The notes beneath the pieces are model-generated. The model was not told the DNA's origin. It ran no database searches and saw nothing but the letters and a program-made list of their open reading frames with translations. Source: Macrotis lagotis (Eukaryota > Chordata > Mammalia > Peramelemorphia > Peramelidae). Taken from it: a stretch of 64,000 bases of DNA. The translations under genes and the position numbers were made by a program. Positions 54,649 through 64,000 of this stretch are shown here, piece after piece. Position 1 is the first letter of the stretch. Each line of letters begins with the position of its first letter. Where the stretch lies: positions 22,516,869-22,580,868 of the forward strand of contig NC_133665.1 of the NCBI RefSeq assembly GCF_037893015.1, read 5' to 3'.

Positions 54649-56050
54649 AATATTCCTTTACTTTCAAATTCTACAATTTTTCAGCAGCTCCCCAATAGGC
54701 AGGCACACCATTAGTTTCCAGTATTATTCAACCATTTTTAGATAGGTAGATTTCCTCCTTTAGGGGAAACAATCCACAGTAGAATAACCATCTAAAGTCC
54801 CTATAGAGTGTATAAAAACTGCATCTGTGCTTAGCTATGGCTTGTGGGTGCTGCCTAGCCCAGGGACCTAGTCCAGTTCATACATGAAATGAAGCCTCTT
54901 ATTATCATCACTCAGATTTGGGTTAAAAAATAAAAGTACCTATGCTAATTTGTAATTAACTCTAGAGGAAAATTAATATATTTATGATTAAATATAAAAT
55001 AAATTAATTTGTTTATTAATTCTTTTAAAAGGACAAATTTCAGAGATATCAAGAGTCCCTAGAGGTACCAAAAGGGAAATTAACCTATATATTCTCCATA
55101 TTTTCCTGTTTGTTTAGAAATTAAGAGAGTCATATTTGTTATAACACTCTATCAGGACAGCCTTTCACTGTTTAATCTGCAGAAAAGCCAGTTACACCCA
55201 TGGCAAACAGTGCCATTTTTTCACTTATCTAATAAGTGTTCACTGACTACTTACACTATGTTGGACAACAGAAAAAAAGTGTTTCTGGTTAAAAAAAATT
55301 CTAAGGATCACAGAATGACAGGTATTCTTCTTCTGAGTAGCTCTGATTATTAGAATGTCTAGTACTTGCTTCACTTCATCACTATTCCTATTATCTATAT
55401 TTTTAAAACCTACGTGCTTCCTAGTTTCTCTTAATTAAAATTGCCACATGTTTATACATATTGTGTCCTTCATAATACTTCATATAATATAAGACACTTA
55501 TTGAATAGATAAATAGGGACATTATTGACATGGAATTAATTTGCTTTACTACAAATTAAACAGTGGAAGCCTGGTCTAATGGAGGAAAGCCTTACCAAGT
55601 ATGGATATGTTAGTTCCTAAACAAATAGAGAAACCATAAAGGAACATGTACAGGTTAATTTACTTATTTTGCTTCTTGGAATTCTTGATCATTCTAAAAT
55701 TTATCTATTTCAAAGAATAAATAATGATTAATTTATCTTCAAAATGCATTGCAAATTATCATAGAAACAGTGTTACATAGAACTTAAAGACTGATCTAGG
55801 CTATATACTCTCATGGTTTGAGTGATTTGTAATTTTATGTAAAATGAATTAATAGAAATGAGAGTAAAGATTTATTATCATTGCTTGCTATCTTTTAAGT
55901 TTCCTTTCCTTTATGTCTATAATATTGTCACCAAAAAAATATCCTTAAACTCAGTTGAGAGTAGTCACGTAACATTCATCAGCAGTAAGGTATGTCATTA
56001 GTCAAAGAAGATCAAGAGATATTGAAATATATTTTTATATCTATATATCT
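54649..56050. other. Unassigned AT-rich DNA
   Basis: About 1.4 kb with no named repeat or gene. A possible inverted L2 end lies near 55215-55262 ('gttcactgactacttacact'). Confidence 0.4.
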
Positions 56051-56057
56051 TCTTTTT

Positions 56058-56207
56058 AAAACATTTTATTTAAGGCAATGGGGTAAGTGACTTGCCCAAA
56101 GGTCACACAGCTAGGCAATTATTAAGTGTCTGAGTCCACCTTTGAACTTAAGTCTACCCAACTCCAGGGGGCCTGGTACTCTATCCACTACATCACCTAG
56201 GTTCCCT
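56058..56207 (-). mobile_element. tRNA-derived marsupial SINE, antisense
   Basis: 'ggcaatggggtaagtgactt', 'caattattaagtgtctgagt' and 'ctctatccactacatcacct'. Confidence 0.85.
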
Positions 56208-56210
56208 GAA

Positions 56211-56212
<2 letters not shown>

Positions 56213-56265
<53 letters not shown>
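56213..56265. repeat. (AT)n microsatellite
   Basis: Uninterrupted AT dinucleotides between a SINE and an L1 3'UTR fragment. Confidence 0.97.
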
Positions 56266-56267
<2 letters not shown>

Positions 56268-56645
56268 ATATAAAAATTTTATTTGTTTTCCAATTATATA
56301 AAACAGTAGTTTCTACCTATCATTTCTTATAATGTTTTGAATTTTATAATTTTTCCTCACCCTCCCTCCCTTCCCCCTGCCACAGAAGGCAGTCTGATTA
56401 TCTTTACATTGTTTTCATGCTATACATTGATCAAAATTAAAGATAGCAAAATTATGTAATACATAAACAATTTTTTTAATTGAAGCTAATAGTCTTTGGT
56501 CTTTGTTTAAACTCTACAGTTCTTTCTCTGGATACAGATGGTATTCTCCATTGCAGATACCCTAAAATTGTCCCTGATTATTGCACTGATGGAATGAGCA
56601 AGTCCATTAAGGTTGATCTTTACCCCTACATTGCTGTTTGAAATC
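56266..56645 (-). mobile_element. L1 3'UTR fragment
   Basis: 'ctccctcccttccccctgcc', 'gatggtattctccattgcag', 'accctaaaattgtccctgat' and 'gagcaagtccattaaggttg'. Homologous to 62165-62611. Confidence 0.75.
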
Positions 56646-56814
56646 TATTTTTTTAAATACTTTTCAGAGTAAACTTGTAACTTTAAGCTTTGTCAAGAGG
56701 CCAAAGACAATCTAATCTAGAACCAATGTAGCAATATTTTTAATGATAATAAAATAAAAATAAGATATCAACAAAAATGAGTGGATCATCAATGGCAGAC
56801 AAAATAATGCAGAG

Positions 56815-56985
56815 AAAAGAGAACTGAATTTGGGATCAAAGGTTCAGATTCAAATCCTGCCTCGGCCACTTACTCTGTGATCCAGGCAAATCGTTTATCA
56901 TTTCTGGTCCTCAGCTTCCATATCTGTAAAATAAGATAATCTGTAAGGTATGTTCTGGCACAAAAATCTATGATGGAGGGATGGA
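56815..56985 (+). mobile_element. MIR
   Basis: 'gaactgaatttgggatcaaa', 'caaatcctgcctcggccact' and 'catatctgtaaaataagata'. Confidence 0.75.
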
Positions 56986-56999
56986 GGGATTGTTGAACA

Positions 57000-57330
57000 A
57001 CAGTGGATTAGGAATATAATAGAATATTATTATGCCTTAAGAAACAACACATATAAGGGGGTTTAGAGAAATATAAGAAGATGGCAACAAATAGGAGCAG
57101 AATGCCACAGACAGATCTAGGATAATAACTACACAGTGATTATAAAGGATAAACACCAAAATAAAACCAAACACTGATTAATTATAATGACTGATCTTCG
57201 TCTCATGAAAGAGATGGAGAAATGCACCTTTTTCCTTTCAAGAAAAAAGGTGGCTCTATAGGATGCAGGATGTTGAATATACCACATGACACTGTGTTAA
57301 TATTGGTGATAAGATAATCTAGCTTTCAAT
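57000..57330 (+). mobile_element. L1 ORF2 3'-end fragment, very diverged
   Basis: 'tagaatattattatgcctta' followed by 'agaaacaacacat', then 'caaataggagcagaatgcca'. Comparable in order to 39590-39700, but weak. Confidence 0.35.
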
Positions 57331-57336
57331 ATCTAG

Positions 57337-57340
<4 letters not shown>

Positions 57341-57411
<71 letters not shown>
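57341..57411. repeat. (CT)n microsatellite
   Basis: Uninterrupted CT dinucleotides, about 35 units. Confidence 0.98.
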
Positions 57412-57413
<2 letters not shown>

Positions 57414-57500
57414 CCAAACCCTATTCTGTCTTTCTCTTACTGTCTATTTCTCTGTTTTTGTCGCTGTCTTTCCTCTCTCTCTGTATCTCTTTATCTCTGT

Positions 57501-57564
57501 TCTTCCTTCCTTCCTTCCTTCCTTCCTTCCTTCCTTCCTTCCTTCCTTCCTTCCTTCCTTCCTT
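57501..57564. repeat. (TTCC)n microsatellite
   Basis: About 15 TTCC units. The Ser/Phe/Leu/Pro repeat in the 57458 frame is its translation. Confidence 0.98.
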
Positions 57565-57579
57565 TCCTTTCTTTCCCAG

Positions 57580-58150
57580 ACACACATCTCAACACAGACA
57601 CCCCTCTAATAACTTCAATGATCAGTTCCTAAAAATTTCTCAATTCCAAGTAAGCCACTCACATCCTGCCATTTTAACAGCAATTTCCAAACTCTCTGAC
57701 CACCCCCATCCACTGGCTGCTAAAAGACAACAGGAAGCGTGGGTGAGCAAGGAACTGTTCCCTTGAGAATTTCCCTAGGCTGAACTTCCTTTTGGCTTCT
57801 ATCTAGTGTTTTTATTCCACGGGTCATATAAAGGCTTGCAATGCACATTTTTATTTTATCCAAACAGAAAAGCCGAAGTCGCAATTTTTTTAGGTATTTC
57901 ATTGCTTCAGAATCATGATTATATTCTAATATTCCAGGAAAGCATCATGCATTTATAACAGATCAAATTCAAAGTTCTTATATCTATTCCAAATGTTGCT
58001 TTGTAGAATCGTTGGAAGACTAGTTCTAATTGAACAATCCATGTGTTAGCCTGATCAGCAACATGGATGACATTTTCAAAATATGTGGTTTCAACAGGAA
58101 AGAGGAGGCTACAGATTATAGCTCCATTCTACCTTTGCATAGGAGAGTAG
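57580..58150. other. Unassigned DNA
   Basis: No repeat family or gene recognised. Confidence 0.4.
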
Positions 58151-58154
58151 GACC

Positions 58155-58345
58155 TTAGAACTGGAAAGGACCTTGGATGTCATGTAGTCCAACTATTCAT
58201 TTTACTAATGAGGACACTGAGATCCATAGAGATTAAATAATTCACATAAGCTCATATAGATTAGTAAGAAATGGAGTTAGTTTATGAACCCAGACTTGTT
58301 GACTCTCAGATGAACATCCTTCAAACTATATCATCACATAGCTTC
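58155..58345 (-). mobile_element. MIR
   Basis: 'ttagaactggaaaggacctt', 'actaatgaggacactgagat' and 'tgaacccagacttgttgact'. Confidence 0.75.
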
Positions 58346-58361
58346 AGCATGAGTTGTAGGT

Positions 58362-58406
58362 ATCCATTCATCCATCCATCCATCCATCCATCCATCCATC
58401 CATCCA
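58362..58406. repeat. (CATC)n microsatellite
   Basis: About 11 CATC units. Confidence 0.97.
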
Positions 58407-58749
58407 AACATACCTACATCCATATATACACATACACACAAATATAAGTAGAAAGAGAGATACACATATGTATGTGATCACTTGGTGTTCTCTTTTCAAG
58501 TTATGAATGTCACAAAATTTAGGTTAGTCATTAGGCAACAGCCAATTCCCTGCTCCATGTTCTTTCTATAGAGAAATGTGAGATGTGTCTATATACATGT
58601 ATATGTGTATGATATATATTATATCTAAAATGAAATAAGTTACATAACTTCTGGTTTCAATAGGACTTCTAGTTCTTGTGTTACATTGGCATAATTTTAA
58701 GAACCCAGTGTCTTCTGTTATTGGGAATAAGTTAAAGATGGAACAGTAC

Positions 58750-58812
58750 ATATACATATATATATATATGTATATATATATATGTATATATACATATATA
58801 TGTATACACATA
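58750..58812. repeat. (AT)/(GTATAT) simple repeat
   Basis: Alternating TA with spaced G residues and self-complementary stretches. Part of the minus-strand frame at 58566-58811. Confidence 0.9.
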
Positions 58813-59084
58813 TGGGTTTAAAAGCTTTCTAAATTCAAAAAGAAATAATAGGCTATGGGATTGAGGGAACATTGAGTTAGAGGGTGAAGGAATAGCATAA
58901 GGGGGATTATAAAAGGGTGTGTCTATTAAAGAGAATGGGAGGTATAGAAGGATATGTAAGGGAGAGATTCTTGGAGGGGGTGTAGGTTAAGGAATAGGAG
59001 GTCAAGGTAGTAGAAGTAAATCAGAGGAGTGGGAAGGGTTGTTGCTTTCAGGAAATGTTATAAGAATAAGAGATAACACAAACA

Positions 59085-59255
59085 AAAAATAAAGATCAGG
59101 AGTAGAATTTGTTATATAAAAATAGGGGTAATAATCATAATCTCACTTAAAGTTAAAGCTAAAATAGATTTAATGAAAAGAGAAAATAAGGAAATTTCAC
59201 GAAATGTCAGCATTATCAATCAATATTGCTTTAAACTACTTAAAATAACTAACTA
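59085..59255 (+). mobile_element. L1 ORF2 endonuclease-region fragment
   Basis: 'ggggtaataatcataatctc' then 'acttaaagttaaagctaaaa' reads GVIIIISLKVKAKIDLMKR, which matches the L1 ORF2 endonuclease-domain region of this family. Upstream 58840-59080 is G/A-rich and unassigned. Downstream 59280-59400 may be more L1, but this is unclear. Confidence 0.6.
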
Positions 59256-60440
59256 ATATAAGGTAGAAATGTTGCTGTGGTGGAGGAAATGATGAATTGA
59301 TAAATTTAGAAAAATATGGAAAGACTTGGACTTACATAAGAAGATGTTATCCACATTCAAAGAAACAGGATAAGTGGAAATAAGCATTATATAGTCTCAC
59401 CTATATGTGAATGAACGCATATGTGTATAAAAGTGGATGATTATAGCTATTTATGAATATCTATGTGGGTATGCATGTAGATATGTTAATATGTGTGTAT
59501 TTGTTTATATTTTTATGTATGTGTTTATGTTTATGTATGTGAGTAGTCACACTTAATTGTTGTCTTCTGTGGGGGAAGGGAAAAATAAAATAAAAAGTGC
59601 ACATCCCAGAACAACAAAAGCAAAGCAAAGAAGGAAAATTTGGAACACAATATTTATTTGTTATATAAACTTTATTGAAATGGAAATTTATTGCTTTATA
59701 TTTTGAATCCTCTCATGTTCTGCTGTGGAAATGGCAATATTTTTTTCTTTTCTTATTTTGTTATTAAGTTTAAAGATTAAAAAACCTATGAAAAACAAAA
59801 AAATAAAAAGAACCAAGTGTTAACATCATTTTACAATAATAGCTATCTTTTATATAGTATTTTAAGATTTGGATATTTTAATATCCCATGATTTATAATT
59901 ATATTAAATCACTGAAAGACCAATGATTTAAAGAAATGTATTTTTTTTTAAACTGGATCATTCAGGGGCTAGAGTGTGAACTTGGAGTCAGAAGGATATG
60001 TTAGTATGGAAACAGAGGTGAGGAGAGAGAATTTCATGAACCTACTTTTGTCTGAACTGGAGAAAGGAAAGTTGGACACCTAAATGAAGTTTGGTATAGA
60101 ATTATATTAAATTCAACAGAGAAACAGTCAGGGATATGGATAAGGAATGGCAGAATTTAATTGGAGGGTAATAATAAAGAGGAAATAGTCAATACAAACT
60201 TTAACTACAAAGATTTGGCTATAAAATACAAAACAAAATATAAAATATAAAATACAAAATATAAATAATCAATACAAAATTTAGCTACAAAGAGTTGGGC
60301 TATAAAATAGTATTAAAAAGAAGATATAGAAGAGATAAATGTTAATAATGTATGGATGAGCACAATAATGGAAAGAAAGGCAGAGAAGTATCAGATAATT
60401 CCAACTATATATTGCTTAGTGTCAATCCTATTTCCTTCTT
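59256..60440. other. Mostly unassigned DNA
   Basis: Possible very diverged L1 at 59270-59420. A TATG-rich simple tract lies at about 59400-59550. An 80-base-period duplication lies at 60189-60309. No gene recognised. Confidence 0.4.
60189..60309. repeat. Local direct duplication around an A/T tract
   Basis: About 40 bases from 60189 ('tcaatacaaactttaactac') recur from 60269 ('tcaatacaaaatttagctac') with few changes, separated by 'aaaatataaaatataaaata'-type DNA. Confidence 0.85.
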
Positions 60441-60636
60441 TTTTCCATCTTTTTCTTTTTAAAAAAATTTTTATTGATATTTTTCTTTTCCAAATACATG
60501 AGTTGTTTTTAACATTCATCCATATGCCTATGTATATTTCTAAGTTAGAAAGTTTCCGTCCACCCTCCCTTCCCACCCCCGGTCATTTCAGCAGTGAATA
60601 ATCAGGTTAATATTGTCTTTACACGTTTGTGTTGAG

Positions 60637-60650
60637 CTTGTTTACAAGTT
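60637..60650 (-). other. Hairpin motif in the L1 3'UTR
   Basis: The minus strand reads 'aacttgtaaacaag', which shares 'acttgtaaacaag' with the HAL1 3' end at 24877-24889. Confidence 0.55.
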
Positions 60651-62008
60651 AGCCATTTTTGGTATGAAGAATTAGGACTAAGGGAAAGAAATACATGAGA
60701 TATTTTTTTAAGTGAATGTAGCATTCCTCAGATTTTGAAGAATTTTGTTTTGTTTTGTTTTTCTTACTCTGGATAGGGTTTAGCATTGTCCATAGCTACT
60801 CTAATAAGGTTGTCCTAGTTGTCCTGAACTGCTGGAAGAAGCTGCTTCCATTAAGGTTGATTATCTCACAACATTGTTAATATGTATATTGTTCTCTTGG
60901 TTCTGCTCCCTTTGCTCAACATCAGATCCCATAAGTTACTCCATGCTTCTCTAGAGTCTGGCAATTTACGCTTTCTTATAGAATAGTATTCCATAATATT
61001 CATGTACCATAACTTGTTTAACCATTCCCCAATTGATGGTCATTCCCTAAATTTCCAATTATTTGCCACTACAAAAAGAACTGCTATGAATATTTTGGAA
61101 CATGTGGGACTTTTCCCATTTTTTTTATTATTTCTTCTGGGTATAGGCCTAGAATTGGAATTACTGGGTTAAAGAGTGTGACAGTTTTATTGTTCTTTGG
61201 GCATAGTTCCATATTGCTCTCCAGAGTGGTTGGATTCAGTTCAGAATTTCACCAGCAATGCATCAATGTCCCAATCCTCCCACAACCTCTCCAACATTGA
61301 TTGTTTTCCCTTTTTGTCATCTTAGCCAATCTGATAGGTATGAGGTGATACCTCATAGTTGTTTTAATTGCATTTCTCTAATCAATTATAATTTGCAGCA
61401 TTTTTTCATATGTTTATATATATATATATATATGCATAGTTTTAATTTCTTCATTTGAAATCTGTCTATTCATATCACTTGACATTTATCAATTGTGGAA
61501 TGACTTGCAACCTTATATATTTGATGCAGTTCTCTATATTTTAGAAATGAGACCTTTACCAGTACTTCTAGTTGTGAAGATTGTCTCACAGTTTTCTGTA
61601 TTCATTCCAATTTTGGTAGCTTAGATTTATTGCAAAAACTTTTTAATTTAATATGGTTAAAGTAATTCATTTTGCATTTCATAATGTATTCTATTTCTTG
61701 TTTGGTCATAAATTTGTTCCCTTTCCATATATCATATAGATAGAGTATTTCTTGGTCTATTAATTTATTGCCCTTTCTGTACCTTTCTGGTAACCATTTT
61801 GACCTCATTTGGTGTAAAATATGGGTCTATACCTAGTTTTGCCACACTATTTTCCAATTTTCCCAACAATTTTTGTCAAACAATGAGTTCTTATCCCAGA
61901 AGCTGATGTCTTTGGGTTTGTCAAACAGTAGATTACTATAGTTATTTACTACTGTTTCTTTTGAACCTATCCTAATCCACTGATCCATTCACCTAGTTCT
62001 TAACCAGG

Positions 62009-62612
62009 ACTAGGAAGTTTAAAAATTTTTTTATGTTTTATTGTATTTTTATTTATTTAGTTAAATATTTTTCCAATTATATTTTAATCTGGTTCAGTCA
62101 CATTCAAGAATGCTGTGGACTTCATGCACCCATTTGGTATGTTTGACATCCCTAGTCTAGACTTTTATTTTATTTATTTTTAATTTTAGAAAGGTCTTAT
62201 TCATTTTGTTTTACAATTTTTCCTCCAATCTTGCTTCCCTCCCCCCACCCCCTCAGAGAAGGCAGTTTGTTAGTCTTTACATCATTTCCCTAGTGTGCAT
62301 TGTTCTAAGTTGAATGTGATGAGAGAGAATTCATATCCTTAAGGAAGAAACATAAAGTATGAGATATAGCAGAATTATATAATAAGACAATGTTTTAAAA
62401 AATTAAAGGTAAATAAAAAGTCTTTGGTCTTTGTCCAAACTCCACAATTCTTTCTCAGGATACAGATGGCATTCTCCATCGAAGATATCCTAAAATTGTG
62501 CCTGATTGTTGCTCTGTTGGTATGAGCAAGTCCATTAAGGTTGATCATCACTATCATGTTGCTGTTAGGGTGTACAGTGTTCTTCTGGTTCTGCTCATTT
62601 CACTCAGCATCA
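62009..62612 (-). mobile_element. L1 3'-end insertion (plus unassigned repeat) inside an older L1
   Basis: 62165-62611 is an antisense L1 3'UTR ('gatggcattctccatcgaag', 'gagcaagtccattaaggttg', 'ctgctcatttcactcagcat'). 62035-62160 is the dispersed repeat also seen at 10170-10340. Removing the block rejoins the host ORF2 sequence. 'accagg' is present at both edges (about 62003 and 62615). Confidence 0.7.
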
Positions 62613-62988
62613 GTTACCAGGCAATTTTGATGACTACTTCTTTATAGTATAGTTTTAGATCTGGTAGAACTAGGCTACTTTATTTTACGTTTTTTTCATC
62701 AGTTCCCTTGCCATTTTTGACCTTTTGTTGTTCCAGATGAATTTGTTACTATTTTTTCAAGTTCAGTTAAGTAATTATTTGATAGTTTGATTGGTATGGC
62801 ACTGAATAAGTAATTTAATTTAGGTGGAATTGTCATTTTTATTATATTAACTTGACCTAATCATGAACAATTGACAGTTATTTAGATCTATATTTGGATG
62901 AGAAGTGCTTTATAATTGCATTCATACAGTTTCTGTATTTTTCTTGGGAGGTGAATTCCCAAGTATTTAATTTTGTCTAGTTATTTTA

Positions 62989-63184
62989 TTCATTCATTCA
63001 TTTATTTGTTTGTTTGTTTGTTTATTATTTTATTTTTAGGTTTTTTCAAGGAAAATGGGGTTAAGTGGCTTGCCCAAGGCTACACAGCTAGGTAATTATT
63101 AAGTGTCTGAGACCGGATTTGAACCCAGGTACTCCTGACTACTAGGCCGGTGCTTTATCCACTATGCCACCTAGCAGCCCCTAC
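62989..63184 (-). mobile_element. tRNA-derived marsupial SINE, antisense, inside the L1
   Basis: T-rich tail with 'tttgtttgtttgtttgttta', 'ggggttaagtggcttgccca' and head end 'atgccacctagcagccccta'. The L1 sequence 'agttatttta' is duplicated at 62979-62988 and 63185-63194. Confidence 0.94.
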
Positions 63185-63269
63185 AGTTATTTTAAATGGA
63201 ATTTCCCTTTCTACTTTTCTATTTTTCATCTTTTTTTCTTTATAAAGAAGGAAAGCAAAAGGAGGAAAT

Positions 63270-64000
63270 ATTTTAATGGAATGTGGTGAAGCAATAAAAC
63301 AATTAACAATTATAATTGTGAATGTGAATTCTATTAATTCACCCATAAAAATGAGGAACTTAGTCAAAAGAATTAAACAGGAATTCAACAATATCTTTTT
63401 TATAAGATTTGTTTGTATAAGAGATACACACATATTTTATAGTGGATTCACACAGAGTTTAAATGAAGATTTGAATTAGATTCTATTATTCTTAAAGTGA
63501 ATATTTAAAACAATGTTGGCAAACATGATTTCTTACGAGTCAACAGTAAAAATGGTTGAAAGTGAGAGGCATGGAAACTACATGATGATGGGCAATGATA
63601 CCATGGAAAATTAAATATGTTATGCAATATAGACATTAGGACTGAATGGGATAGAATTTAAGTCCTTAAAGGAAAAATTAATCAAACTACAGTGACAATT
63701 AGTCAACAAAAATGATTGTTGTCAACTTCAGTTTTCCTTTCCAGATCTAAACATATCTAACAAAAAAAAAAGATAAATAAGAAGTTGAATCTACATGCAA
63801 TTTTAGATTAGTTAGATATATTAGACCTGTATTACTCAATAAAAATATAAAAGAAATTTCTCTAAGTTTTACAAAATATTATCAAATGCAAGATCATAAC
63901 CCCCTCCCCAAATACAGAAAAAGAATTATTTAACATCAACTTTATTATATATAACTTGATAAGTTCAATTTCATAGACTCTGGACAAAAACGATTGGAGA
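63270..64000 (+). pseudogene. L1 ORF2 endonuclease-domain fragment, runs off the window
   Basis: The frame at 63276-63479 includes IVNVNSINSPIKMRNLVKR and then FVCIRDTHI. These correspond to the first endonuclease-domain motifs of L1 ORF2 (the Asn-rich 'NVN.LNSP' start and the 'Q/R-E/D-TH' catalytic motif). Further match continues at about 63720-63830 ('ccagatctaaacatatctaa', 'agattagttagatatattag'). The catalytic Glu of the ETH motif appears as Asp. Stops separate the pieces, so it is inactive. Confidence 0.65.

Larger units (their letters stand above)
60445..63240 (-). mobile_element. L1 LINE (3'UTR and ORF2 part), nested insertions
   Basis: Minus-strand L1 with its 3'UTR at 60445-60880 and antisense ORF2 beyond ('ccattccccaattgatggtc' at 61023, 'gccaatctgataggtatgag' at 61325, 'ctgtctattcatatcacttg' at 61463). 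The ORF2 sequence breaks at about 62005 and resumes at about 62613 ('gcaattttgatgactacttc'). It breaks again at 62988 and resumes at 63185. The two gaps are younger insertions. Frames are broken throughout, so the copy is inactive. Confidence 0.85.

Noticed and set aside
58361..58406. CRISPR-like tandem array
   Set aside because: Simple CATC tetranucleotide repeat with no spacers; this is an animal nuclear genome.

Overview
This is a repeat-dense, AT-rich stretch of a vertebrate nuclear genome, almost certainly a marsupial (metatherian). The evidence is many copies of a tRNA-derived SINE of the Mar1/WSINE1 type, longer CORE-SINEs of marsupial form, MIR and L2 remnants, marsupial-type L1 3' ends, an RTE fragment and HAL1 elements. 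HAL1 elements are L1 derivatives that carry ORF1 but no ORF2. I cannot resolve the species. I found no host protein-coding exon that I can defend. The longer open frames are retrotransposon pieces, microsatellite translations or chance.

Layout. 1-6.1 kb: L1 3' ends on the minus strand, MIR, L2 and young SINEs. 6.1-12 kb: mostly old unique DNA with L2 and CORE-SINE pieces and an (AT)(GT)(AT) microsatellite. 12.2-14.6 kb: an L2 element (+) retaining part of its reverse transcriptase, split by an L2 in the opposite orientation. 15.3-17.4 kb: a repeat-poor interval with a G-rich tract and a TATA-like site. 18.3-19.9 kb: an antisense L2 split by about 0.6 kb of unassigned DNA. 21.76-24.96 kb: a full-length HAL1 (+) with a perfect 15-bp target-site duplication (TSD), two frameshifts in ORF1 and a 3' region carrying three antisense SINE-like modules. 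26.6-28.1 kb: a repeat-poor, GC-richer island. 28-38.5 kb: MIR, CORE-SINE and L2 remnants, a 7SL RNA-derived fragment, simple repeats and a 22-bp palindrome. 38.9-40.3 kb: a mariner end, then an L1 ORF2 3' end (+) split by a SINE. 40.8-41.2 kb: a long polypyrimidine tract. 42.1-44.8 kb: a second, older HAL1 on the minus strand. 46.3-47 kb: an RTE-type endonuclease fragment. 48-60 kb: degraded L1, MIR, SINEs and microsatellites. 60.4-63.2 kb: a nested L1/L1/SINE stack. 63.27-64 kb: an L1 endonuclease-domain fragment.

How the parts work together. Everything recognisable is retrotransposon biology. The SINEs depend on LINE machinery. HAL1 encodes only the RNA-binding ORF1 protein and needs reverse transcriptase supplied in trans. 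The most unusual signals are the SINE-like modules inside the HAL1 3' region and a short hairpin-forming motif shared by the 3' regions of HAL1 and one L1. Assignments come from reading the sequence against remembered families. Boundaries of old repeats are approximate, usually to within 20-50 bases.
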